Source of the DNA: CAZBUK01 sp964495085
Lineage (GTDB): Bacteria; Bacteroidota; Ignavibacteria; T3Sed10-11
Reading direction: 5' to 3'
Length of the DNA: 22,745 nucleotides
NCBI GenBank assembly: GCA_964495085.1
Contig: CAZBUK010000065.1
Location: 1-22,745 of the forward strand
The notes below the pieces were generated by a model. It was not told the DNA's origin and made no database searches. It saw nothing but the letters and a program-made list of their open reading frames with translations. Positions 7,564 through 14,408 of the stretch are shown here, in pieces. The translations under genes were made by a program, and so were the position numbers. Positions within the stretch are counted from its first letter, which is position 1. Each line of letters starts with the position of its first letter.

Positions 7564-8562
7564 TCAGGATATTTCGGCTCCGTTGCTGAAGTCTATCTCC
7601 GACGAGTCGCCGACATTGATCCGCTTGAAATTGCCTTTCACGTTCGCTTCATTCCCGATGATGGAATTTTCAAGCAGTGCCTGATCGACACGCGAACCCG
7701 CTCCGATGATCGAATTCCGCACGACCGAATCGTTTATGACGGCATGTTCGGCGATAGTGGTATAGGGACCGATGATGGAGTGATTGATTTCTGCCGACTG
7801 GGAAATGTAAACGGGGGGGATAATGACAGTGCCGTTATCCTTCTGTTTCAAGGTAAGCTGAGCTTTTTCGAGCAGCTGGCGGTTTGTCGAGAGCAACGTT
7901 TCCGGTTTGCCGCAGTCGTACCACCCCTCGACCGGAAAGGTGCTCATTTTTTCCCCTCGATCGATCATCATCTGAAGTGCATCGGTGAGTTGATACTCGC
8001 CCCTCGTCTTGATGTCCTTCCGGATCATCTCACGAAGACATTCGGTGAGCAGTTCGGAATTATGTATCAGGTAGAGACCGACGAGCGCCAGATTGCTGAC
8101 GGGTTTTTCCGGCTTTTCCACCAATTTTGTCACATAACCCTTTTCGGTGATCGCGACGCCGAACCTCCGGGGATCCTCAACGGTTTTCACGCCGAGCGAC
8201 GATTCATTTCTGCTCAACACCTGCTTCAGCTCCACATCGAAGACCGTATCGCCGAGTATGATGAAAAGAGGATCCTGTCCGTAAGTTTCATGTGCCGTAT
8301 AGATCGCATGCCCTAATCCCCGCCGTTCCTCCTGGTGGATGAACGAGAGCTCGATATCGTAGTTCGACTCCAGATAATCCCGGATCTGCTCGCCAAAATG
8401 ACCGATAATGATCGTGGCTTTGTCTATGCCGTCCTCGACTATCTTATCCATGATATGTGCGATGATGGGTTTACCGGCGACGTTGAGAAGAACCTTGGGT
8501 TGGGTATACGTAAACGGCCGTAATCTGCTGCCGACTCCTGCTACCGGTATGATTGCTCTCAT
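7564..8562 (-). CDS. Sugar-phosphate nucleotidyltransferase with C-terminal beta-helix
   Basis: A 332-residue enzyme predicted to join a sugar-1-phosphate to an NTP, giving an NDP-sugar for surface polysaccharide or cell-wall precursors. The N-terminal Rossmann-like domain begins with the family signature GVGSRLRPFTYTQPK at residues 9-23. LGDTVFD near 103 carries a metal-binding Asp. VEKPEKP, a LVGLYLI segment and RGEYQLTDALQ match the RmlA/GlmU-like superfamily. From about residue 245 hexapeptide-like repeats (INHSIIGPYTTI, VRNSIIGAGSRV, LENSIIGNEANV) indicate a left-handed beta-helix, as in long bacterial and archaeal homologues. Nucleotide and sugar specificity cannot be set by eye; glucose-1-phosphate with dTTP or UTP are the obvious candidates. 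It is the first gene of the minus-strand operon with metK and ahcY. Confidence 0.88.
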   Translation of the reverse strand: MRAIIPVAGVGSRLRPFTYTQPKVLLNVAGKPIIAHIMDKIVEDGIDKATIIIGHFGEQIRDYLESNYDIELSFIHQEERRGLGHAIYTAHETYGQDPLFIILGDTVFDVELKQVLSRNESSLGVKTVEDPRRFGVAITEKGYVTKLVEKPEKPVSNLALVGLYLIHNSELLTECLREMIRKDIKTRGEYQLTDALQMMIDRGEKMSTFPVEGWYDCGKPETLLSTNRQLLEKAQLTLKQKDNGTVIIPPVYISQSAEINHSIIGPYTTIAEHAVINDSVVRNSIIGAGSRVDQALLENSIIGNEANVKGNFKRINVGDSSEIDFSNGAEIS

Positions 8563-8616
8563 GCGTGGATAAATTGTCGAAATTAGGGTGGTGTTCGTGT
8601 TCAGAGTGATTATAAA

Positions 8617-8644
8617 CTTATAAATATACGAATGATGGGGTCAA
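8617..8644 (-). promoter_or_regulatory. Candidate sigma70-like promoter of the nucleotidyltransferase-metK-ahcY operon
   Basis: On the minus strand TTGACC (8639-8644) and TATAAG (8617-8622) are each one mismatch from the sigma70 consensus and are spaced by 16 bases. They lie about 55 bases upstream of the ATG at 8562, in an AT-rich divergent region. If the host uses a Bacteroidota-type promoter consensus the boxes may differ. Confidence 0.45.
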
Positions 8645-8655
8645 ATATCAAATAA

Positions 8656-8684
8656 TTGATTATCTTGGTGATAATCATTATTTT
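8656..8684 (+). promoter_or_regulatory. Candidate promoter overlapped by a Fur-like palindromic operator, upstream of fni
   Basis: TTGATT (8656-8661) and TATTTT (8679-8684) with a 17-base spacer form a plausible promoter for the plus-strand isoprenoid genes. A perfect palindrome, TGATTATC-ttggt-GATAATCA (8657-8677), covers the -35 box and nearly all of the spacer, where a repressor would block polymerase. In addition, 8669-8683 (TGATAATCATTATTT) matches 12 of 14 fixed positions of the Fur 7-1-7 consensus TGATAATnATTATCA. The palindrome is seen directly. Assignment to a Fur-family regulator is inference from consensus similarity. Confidence 0.45.
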
Positions 8685-8704
8685 AGAAAGGTTAAATTTT
8701 TCCT

Positions 8705-9784
8705 GTGCGTATGAAGAAACGCCGGTTTAATCAGAGAGAATCATCCCGAGTATCAGCCCGCCGCAAACGTGATCACATAGATATTGTATTTCAGAAGGAC
8801 ACCTCTTTCAGGACGAAGAGCACGGGATTCGAGGCATGGGAATTCACGCACAACGCTCTTCCTGAGGTCAACTACACTGAAATCGATCTGTCATCCACGT
8901 TCCTCGGCAAACGTATTGAAATTCCCCTCCTGATATCCTGCATGACGGGAGGCTTCGGCCGTGCGACCCGGCTGAACGCACAACTTGCCGAGATATGTCA
9001 GGATCTCTGCATCCCGATTGGCGTCGGGAGTCAGAGACAGCTCCTCGATAATACGGTAACCGAGGAATCCTTCGCGGTGGTTAGATCCGCCGCATCGTCC
9101 GTTCCCGTTCTCGGGAACATAGGCGGCGCTGAGGTCGCACGCCTGACGACAAAACAGTATACACCGGGCGATTTTCAGCGAATCGTTGACAGCATCGATG
9201 CCGATGCGCTCGTCATTCACCTGAATCCGCTTCAGGAACTGGTTCAACCCGAGGGGAATACAAATTTTAAAGGAGTACTCCGAGGTATCGCGCTGCTTGT
9301 GAATAAACTCTCGTGCCCGGTGATCGTCAAGGAGGTGGGATCCGGATTATCTTCATCGGTTATCGAGCGTTTGCTGAATGCAGGCGTGCGCTATGTAGAC
9401 GTAGCAGGGGCGGGCGGGACGAGCTGGTCCCGGGTGGAGGCGATGCGCAACAAACAGGTAACGATCGGAGACGAATTTCTCGAATGGGGAATACCGACGG
9501 CCGATGCGCTCATCGCAGCGGTAGCGCTCCGGAGAAAAGCGCTGGATCTGTGCGTCATCGCTTCGGGCGGAATCCGCGACGGAGTAACCGCGGCAAAGGC
9601 GATTGCCCTCGGCGCGGATCTTGCCGCGGCAGCGCAGCAGTTCATCGTTACGCTGATAAAATCCGGAACGAAGGGATTACACGAGCACCTCCTCTCCTGG
9701 AAGAGGGATATCCAAAGGACCATGTTTCTCACCGGCTCCGCAGATATTGCCGCTCTGCAAAAAGCGGAGATTCGGCTGAAGTAA
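8705..9784 (+). CDS. fni: Type 2 isopentenyl-diphosphate delta-isomerase
   Basis: A 359-residue FMN- and NADPH-dependent enzyme that interconverts isopentenyl and dimethylallyl diphosphate. Motifs in order: RKRDHIDI near residue 20 (substrate and FMN contacts), ISCMTGG near 77, GVGSQRQ near 101, VIHLNPLQE, VKEVGSGLS, DVAGAGGTSWSRVE (phosphate-binding region), WGIPTADAL and ASGGIRDGVTAAKAIALGADLA, the C-terminal TIM-barrel phosphate site. All are intact. The start is unsettled: the frame opens with GTG at 8705, with AAAGG at 8687-8691, while an ATG two codons later at 8711 is further from that site. It is the first gene of a plus-strand unit, 108 bases ahead of a prenyl diphosphate synthase in the same pathway. 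Neither mevalonate nor MEP pathway genes are visible nearby. Confidence 0.95.
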   Translation: MRMKKRRFNQRESSRVSARRKRDHIDIVFQKDTSFRTKSTGFEAWEFTHNALPEVNYTEIDLSSTFLGKRIEIPLLISCMTGGFGRATRLNAQLAEICQDLCIPIGVGSQRQLLDNTVTEESFAVVRSAASSVPVLGNIGGAEVARLTTKQYTPGDFQRIVDSIDADALVIHLNPLQELVQPEGNTNFKGVLRGIALLVNKLSCPVIVKEVGSGLSSSVIERLLNAGVRYVDVAGAGGTSWSRVEAMRNKQVTIGDEFLEWGIPTADALIAAVALRRKALDLCVIASGGIRDGVTAAKAIALGADLAAAAQQFIVTLIKSGTKGLHEHLLSWKRDIQRTMFLTGSADIAALQKAEIRLK

Positions 9785-9825
9785 TAGAAGCTTCACATCC
9801 CGCCGGCTCTTCCTATCTTCCTCGT

Positions 9826-9851
9826 ACCGGGAGAGGATCCGGCCGGTTTTT
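9826..9851 (+). terminator. Possible intrinsic terminator between fni and the prenyl synthase
   Basis: ACCGG (9826-9830) can pair with CCGGT (9843-9847), followed by TTTTT. An alternative stem pairs CCGG-TCTTC (9803-9812, one internal mismatch) with GAGGA-CCGG (9833-9842), ending just before CCGGTTTTT. Either would put a T-tract after a GC-rich fold. If it works, it gives partial termination between two genes of one pathway. The stem is short or imperfect, so confidence is moderate. Confidence 0.4.
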
Positions 9852-9892
9852 ATAATTATCATCTGCAACTCTCTTGGTATTGAAATAGACGT

Positions 9893-10873
9893 ATGGACAG
9901 GTTCACTCGACAACTAGAGCGTTATCATTCGGCTATTAACGCCGGACTTGCGGGTCTGCTCACCCGCGACAGACCGGCGACGATGTATGATGCGGGAAGA
10001 TATGTGCTCAAGGGGGGCGGAAAGCGTGTGCGTCCGCTTCTCGTCATATTCGCCTGTGAAGCGGTCGGGGGTGCCTGGCGGAAGGCGATTCCGGCGGCGC
10101 TTGCGGTCGAAACGCTTCATAATTTCACGCTTGTGCATGACGATATCATGGATGCATCCGGAATGCGGAGGGGCAGACCCACCGTGCATAAAAAGTGGAA
10201 TGACAGCGTCGCAATTTTATCGGGCGATGCCATGGTCGCCGTCGCATATCGAAGCCTGCTCCGCACAAAGTGCGACCGTCGAACGGAAATTGCGTCCCTC
10301 TTCACCGAAGGACTGCTCGAGGTTTGCGAGGGGCAGGCGTACGACATGGAGTTCGAGCGGGAGCACGCGGTGAGCGTCGCGGATTATCTCACGATGATTG
10401 AGAAGAAAACGGGGGCGTTGCTTAAAATGGCCGCATCGATAGGCGGCGTGATCGGGAACGGTACCGGAGCCGACATCCGATCGTTGAGAAAATTCGGTAA
10501 GTACCTCGGACTTGCATTTCAGATTCAGGACGACCTTCTCGATGTCGTCGCCGATGAAGCAGAACTCGGGAAACCGTTGTTCAACGACATAAAAAAGGGG
10601 AAGAGAACCTACCTGTTGCTCGCGGCTTACGCACACGCGGATTCACGCGCCCGGAAGGTCCTCGAAAAAGTCTACCGGCGGGAAGCCACCGATCCTGGGA
10701 TTATACGTGAAGTCGGCCGGATATTCCGCGAGACGGGAGCGGTCGCCCGGGCGGGAGAAGCGGTCCGAAAATATACGCAAAAGGCCGAACGATCGCTTTC
10801 TGCCCTCCCAGCCGGCGAAGGACGGGATCGGTTGGCTCGTTTCGCACATCTGCTGCTTGACAGAGCATATTAA
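9893..10873 (+). CDS. Polyprenyl diphosphate synthase (likely geranylgeranyl-type)
   Basis: A 326-residue trans-prenyltransferase that condenses isopentenyl diphosphate onto an allylic primer with Mg2+. The GGGKRVRP diphosphate-binding segment is at 41-48. The first aspartate-rich motif is DDIMD at 83-87, followed by the RRGRPTVH region. The second is QDDLLD at 212-217, followed by GKPLFNDIKKGKRTYLL. The first motif has no two-residue insertion, so this is not the bacterial FPP-synthase form. The residue five before the first Asp is Phe78; a bulky aromatic there limits chain length to about C20 in archaeal-type GGPP synthases, whereas long-chain IspB has Ala. A C15-C20 product is therefore the best inference, for carotenoids, quinones or undecaprenyl primers. 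It acts downstream of the isomerase encoded just before it. No strong Shine-Dalgarno is seen. Confidence 0.93.
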   Translation: MDRFTRQLERYHSAINAGLAGLLTRDRPATMYDAGRYVLKGGGKRVRPLLVIFACEAVGGAWRKAIPAALAVETLHNFTLVHDDIMDASGMRRGRPTVHKKWNDSVAILSGDAMVAVAYRSLLRTKCDRRTEIASLFTEGLLEVCEGQAYDMEFEREHAVSVADYLTMIEKKTGALLKMAASIGGVIGNGTGADIRSLRKFGKYLGLAFQIQDDLLDVVADEAELGKPLFNDIKKGKRTYLLLAAYAHADSRARKVLEKVYRREATDPGIIREVGRIFRETGAVARAGEAVRKYTQKAERSLSALPAGEGRDRLARFAHLLLDRAY

Positions 10874-10885
10874 ATCCGAATTTTC

Positions 10886-10893
10886 TATATTTG
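10886..10893 (+). promoter_or_regulatory. Possible Bacteroidota-type -7 element before ptsH
   Basis: TATATTTG fits the Bacteroidota -7 consensus TAnnTTTG and lies 42 bases upstream of the ptsH start, inside the 62-base gap after the prenyl synthase. A TTG occurs 26 bases further upstream, which is longer than the usual spacing to the -33 element. The motif is short and could be chance; if real, it would let ptsH-ptsI be transcribed independently. Confidence 0.25.
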
Positions 10894-10935
10894 CATTGTT
10901 ATCGGTCAATCCCACGAGTACTCATCTCCCTTTCT

Positions 10936-11202
10936 ATGCTTGAGAAAAAAGTCACCGTAGTCAATAAGAAGGGCATCCATACCCGTCCCGCGGCGATTCT
11001 GGTGAAAACAGCGGCGAAATTCTCATCGGATTTTTTTATCTTGAAAGACGGAATGGAGATCAACGGGAAGAGTATTATCGGAGTTATGTCTCTTGCAGCC
11101 GAAGAGGGAGCCGAGTTAACGATTAAAATCGACGGCGCCGACGAGACGGAGGCTGCCGAGGCGATCTCTCAGGTTTTCGCGCGGGGATTTGACGAAGAAT
11201 AA
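10936..11202 (+). CDS. ptsH: Phosphocarrier protein HPr
   Basis: An 88-residue HPr, the usual size, which carries phosphate from enzyme I to sugar permeases or regulatory partners. His15 sits in GIHTRPAA, the active site, and Ser46 in GKSIIGVMSLAAEEG, the site used by HPr kinase in organisms that have one. Both are at canonical positions when the ATG at 10936 is used. The frame extends further upstream to an ATG at 10891, but that adds 15 residues unlike any HPr and is rejected. The gene is followed after 13 bases by ptsI. No sugar-specific EII gene is present in the window, so a regulatory PTS is possible; this is inference. Confidence 0.96.
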   Translation: MLEKKVTVVNKKGIHTRPAAILVKTAAKFSSDFFILKDGMEINGKSIIGVMSLAAEEGAELTIKIDGADETEAAEAISQVFARGFDEE

Positions 11203-11215
11203 ACCGGCCCATTAA

Positions 11216-13015
11216 ATGTCGACAGACCAATCCATCAAAACCGAAGATCCTGATCTGGGAAACGAGACCGAATCCCGCGAAACGGTGATCATTCACGGCA
11301 TCGCTGCGTCGCCGGGACTTTCTCACGGCCCCGCATTTCTCGTCAGCCAAAAACCTCCTGAAATCGAAACGCGTTCGCTCCCTCCCGTACAGATCAAGGG
11401 TGAACTCGCGCGCCTCGATGTCGCGCTCAACCGGGCCGCGAAGGAACTCAATAAGATTCTCTCGTTTACCGAACAGAAGATCGGAAATACGAAAGCGAAG
11501 ATCTTCGAAGCGCAGATCATGATGCTCGAGGACCCGATGCTGATCGGTCAGATCAGGAAACGCATTTCGGACGATATGATCAACGTCGAAGCCGCGGTCC
11601 ATACCGAGATGACGAAGTACGAAGAGGTGATGCAGAAGCTCGGCGAATCGTATATGCGCGAGCGTTCGTTCGACATCGAAGATGTAAAGCACAGAATCAT
11701 CCGGAATATTCAGCAGGAACGCCTCTTATCGAAATTCGAGGGGAGAGCGATCGTCATCGCCCGTAATTTGTCGCCTGCAGACACGATCCTTTTCAGCAGG
11801 AACGAAGTGCTCGGGTATGCGACGGATATGGGTGGAATCACTTCACATACGGCGTTGCTTGCACGTGCGCTCAAAATTCCGGCCGTCGTCGGACTCACGA
11901 AGATCAGTACAATAGCCCGCAACGGAGACGAAATACTGCTCGACGGATACAGCGGCACCATCATCCTCAGACCGCAAAAGAGACACATAGACCAGTACGA
12001 GGAGAAAAAGCGGAGATATACTCTCTTCGAGGAGAAACTGACCGCTCTGCGCGATCTCCATGCCGAAACGAAAGACGGTTACCGGATTACCCTGTCGGCG
12101 AATGCCGACCTGAACGAGGAACTCGATTTCGTCGGATTCCAGGGGGCCGAGGGTATCGGACTCTACCGTAGCGAAAGTCTCCTCATAGGCAAGGATACGT
12201 TTCCCGGAGAAGAGGAACAATACGAAGCTTACTGGCTCGCCGCCGAAAAAGTATATCCCCATGACCTGATCGTCCGCGTATTTGATATCGGTGGCGATAA
12301 GCTTTTCCCCAAAATGGTTGAGGAGAACAATCCATTCCTCGGGTGGAGAGGCATCAGGATATTGCTCGACCGGCCGGAAATATTTAAGGTGCAGCTGCGG
12401 GCGCTGCTCCGCGCGAGCGTCAAGAAAAATGTGAAAATCCTGCTGCCGATGATCTCCGGCGTGGGAGAGGTGAAAGCATCTCTGCGAATCCTCGAAGAGG
12501 TGAAGACGGAATTCAGGGAGCGGCAGATCGAATTCGACGAGAATCTCAAGGTCGGAGCTATGATAGAAGTTCCGAGTGCCGCGCTCATGGCTCGCGAGAT
12601 CGCCCGCGACGTCGATTTCCTGAGCATCGGAACGAACGACCTGATCCAATATCTGCTCGCCGTCGATAGAGGCAACCCGACTATCACGAAACTGTACCAG
12701 GAGTTTCACCCAGCTGTCCTCCGTATGATCAAGCATACGATAGATGCAGGACATAAACGAAAAGTATGGGTTGGTATGTGCGGCGAGATGGCGGGAGATC
12801 CGATAGCCACGATCCTGCTCGTCGGTATGGGCATCAATGAACTGAGCGTCGTTCCCTCGGTTCTTCCCGAGGTGAAGAAGATCATCCGATCGATCCGGTT
12901 CAAAGAGGCCCAGCTCATCGCGCGCCGTGCAATGAGTCTCGGTACGCCCGAGGAGGTCTTCGAATATCTCCGCCGGACGTTAAAATCGAAACTGCCGGAT
13001 GTACCGCTGGGCTGA
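11216..13015 (+). CDS. ptsI: PTS enzyme I (phosphoenolpyruvate-protein phosphotransferase)
   Basis: A 599-residue cytosolic enzyme that takes phosphate from phosphoenolpyruvate onto its own His and passes it to HPr. Residues 1-22 form a polar, weakly conserved extension ahead of the family start IIHGIAASPGLSHGPAF. The swivelling phospho-His domain carries GGITSHTALLARAL with catalytic His211. The C-terminal PEP-binding barrel has GIGLYRSESLL, FDIGGDK, the GWRGIRI segment, MIEVPSAALMA, FLSIGTNDLIQYLLAVDR and the active-site Cys in WVGMCGEMAGD. All core motifs are intact and length is slightly above the usual 570-580 because of the N-terminal extension. It is tightly coupled to ptsH. The following gap to the sugar-phosphate isomerase is 82 bases with a small CCGC-GAAA-GCGG hairpin at 13047-13058 but no terminator. 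Confidence 0.97.
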   Translation: MSTDQSIKTEDPDLGNETESRETVIIHGIAASPGLSHGPAFLVSQKPPEIETRSLPPVQIKGELARLDVALNRAAKELNKILSFTEQKIGNTKAKIFEAQIMMLEDPMLIGQIRKRISDDMINVEAAVHTEMTKYEEVMQKLGESYMRERSFDIEDVKHRIIRNIQQERLLSKFEGRAIVIARNLSPADTILFSRNEVLGYATDMGGITSHTALLARALKIPAVVGLTKISTIARNGDEILLDGYSGTIILRPQKRHIDQYEEKKRRYTLFEEKLTALRDLHAETKDGYRITLSANADLNEELDFVGFQGAEGIGLYRSESLLIGKDTFPGEEEQYEAYWLAAEKVYPHDLIVRVFDIGGDKLFPKMVEENNPFLGWRGIRILLDRPEIFKVQLRALLRASVKKNVKILLPMISGVGEVKASLRILEEVKTEFRERQIEFDENLKVGAMIEVPSAALMAREIARDVDFLSIGTNDLIQYLLAVDRGNPTITKLYQEFHPAVLRMIKHTIDAGHKRKVWVGMCGEMAGDPIATILLVGMGINELSVVPSVLPEVKKIIRSIRFKEAQLIARRAMSLGTPEEVFEYLRRTLKSKLPDVPLG

Positions 13016-13097
13016 TCCCGGGTCCCAGCCGTCTCCAGCTCGGTGGCCGCGAAAGCGGATGTCCGAAGAATTAACCTATCTGTCTCAATAATCTGGA

Positions 13098-14165
13098 ATG
13101 AAGAATATCGGTATGATAACACCGGACCTAATCAGAAAACTGGATCCGCAGGATATGCGCGGAAAAATCCGCGGATTTTTCGAACAGGTACAGGAAGCCG
13201 TTGCCATCGGGAAAAACTTTGAGCCGGGCAGGGAGGCAAAAGGAATATCGAACATCGTCCTTGCGGGTATGGGGGGATCGGCGATCGGCGGGGATCTCCT
13301 GAAAACGTATCTCGGAGGCGATTTGAAAATCCCCTTTGCGGTAAACCGTCATTACCGTCTGCCCTCCTACGTAGATGCAAATTCGCTCGTGATCGTCTCG
13401 AGCTATTCGGGCTATACCGAAGAAACCCTCGAAGCGTACAACCGGGCAGTCGAACAAAAAGCGGCCGTCCTCTGCATCACCTCCGGGGGAGAGGTCGCGA
13501 AGAGGGCTAAAGAGCATAAACATCCGGTGATCTTTATTCCGGGCGGATTACAACCGCGGGCAGCTCTGGGATACGCTTTCTTCCCTTTGCTGTATGCAAT
13601 GGAACGGATGGGATTTGTCGACGGACGCGAGACGGAGGTAGAGGAGACCATCGTGGTACTCAAGACCATTGCAGGCGAAGCGCTGGACATAACGGAACAG
13701 AATCTACCTTACCGTGTCGCTTCGGCGCTCCGCGGCAAGGTCGTCATCGTCTGGTCGTCATCCGATCTGCTCCAGCCGGTCGGTTTGCGGTGGGCCTGTC
13801 AAATAGAGGAGAATGGTAAACAACTCTCCTATGCGAACTCATTCCCGGAGCTGAATCATAATGAGATTGTAGGTTGGGTTAATCCCGCAGACGTAATGAA
13901 GCGATTCGGGATCGTGCTCCTCAGAGACCCCGACGATCATCCCCGGGTGCTACAGCGTATGGCGATTACCACAGAAGTGTTGGCGAACACCCCAGATTCG
14001 ATACTTGAACTCAGTCCCCGAGGTCAATCGCGGCTTGCGCGTATGTTCTCGCTGATACACACCGGCGACTGGGTCAGCTACTTTCTGGCGATGCTGAACG
14101 GAGTAGATCCGACTCCCGTGGACCGCATCGGCTATCTGAAGGATCGGCTCGAGAGGACCCGGTGA
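13098..14165 (+). CDS. Bifunctional phosphoglucose/phosphomannose isomerase (SIS domain)
   Basis: A 355-residue isomerase with tandem SIS domains, expected to interconvert glucose-6-phosphate or mannose-6-phosphate with fructose-6-phosphate. Signatures are VLAGMGGSAIGGDLL near residue 54, SSYSGYTEETL near 101, the LQPRAALGY loop, and SFPELNHNEIVGW with its catalytic-type Glu and His. The C-terminal DPTPVDRIGYLKDRL is the family end. It differs from classical Pgi in length (about 550) and motif set, and fits the bifunctional PGI/PMI family known from archaea, Calditrichota, Aquificae and relatives. It is downstream of ptsH-ptsI on the same strand, which gives a loose sugar-phosphate theme. An ATG five codons later (13113) is an alternative start. 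Its stop codon overlaps a GTG that opens a small frame. Confidence 0.93.
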   Translation: MKNIGMITPDLIRKLDPQDMRGKIRGFFEQVQEAVAIGKNFEPGREAKGISNIVLAGMGGSAIGGDLLKTYLGGDLKIPFAVNRHYRLPSYVDANSLVIVSSYSGYTEETLEAYNRAVEQKAAVLCITSGGEVAKRAKEHKHPVIFIPGGLQPRAALGYAFFPLLYAMERMGFVDGRETEVEETIVVLKTIAGEALDITEQNLPYRVASALRGKVVIVWSSSDLLQPVGLRWACQIEENGKQLSYANSFPELNHNEIVGWVNPADVMKRFGIVLLRDPDDHPRVLQRMAITTEVLANTPDSILELSPRGQSRLARMFSLIHTGDWVSYFLAMLNGVDPTPVDRIGYLKDRLERTR

Positions 14166-14332
14166 TAAAATTCACGATACCGCAGGATTCCGTACGATTT
14201 ATCCCGGATGTCGAACGGATGGAATCTGTAGGTTCAAATTTTCCCCTGAGAATCGGATTTGAGACACGATTGGCCGTTTCAGAACGAATCCGCGAAATCG
14301 GTTGTTTACACATGTTACGGAATGCGCGGTAA
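14162..14332 (+). CDS. Possible small ORF overlapping the isomerase stop (GTGA)
   Basis: A 56-codon frame begins with GTG at 14162, overlapping the isomerase TGA as GTGA, the arrangement expected for translational coupling. It ends with TAA at 14330-14332. The predicted product begins MIKFTIPQDSVRFIPDVE, is mixed in character and has no obvious signal or membrane segment. I recognise no family. It fills most of the 243-base gap before the outer-membrane fusion gene. A chance open frame or the remnant of a longer gene is as likely as a real small protein. Confidence 0.3.
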   Translation: MIKFTIPQDSVRFIPDVERMESVGSNFPLRIGFETRLAVSERIREIGCLHMLRNAR

Positions 14333-14408
14333 TCGGCATTGAATTTATCCGATTTCTTAGTGACATTAATGATTATAGGCGGTGTTTACTAACGGCAGGC
14401 ACGCGGGT

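Noticed and set aside
10891..10935. Longer HPr starting at 10891
   Set aside because: The extra 15 residues are unlike any HPr, and the ATG at 10936 puts His15 and Ser46 at their canonical numbers.
11843..12754. 303-residue minus-strand open frame
   Set aside because: It is antisense to ptsI, which has all catalytic motifs intact; the minus-strand translation shows no family signature.
14331..14358. AATCGG...CCGATT hairpin followed by TCTT as a terminator before the outer-membrane fusion gene
   Set aside because: Six pairs, a 12-base loop and a broken T-run make it too weak to call.
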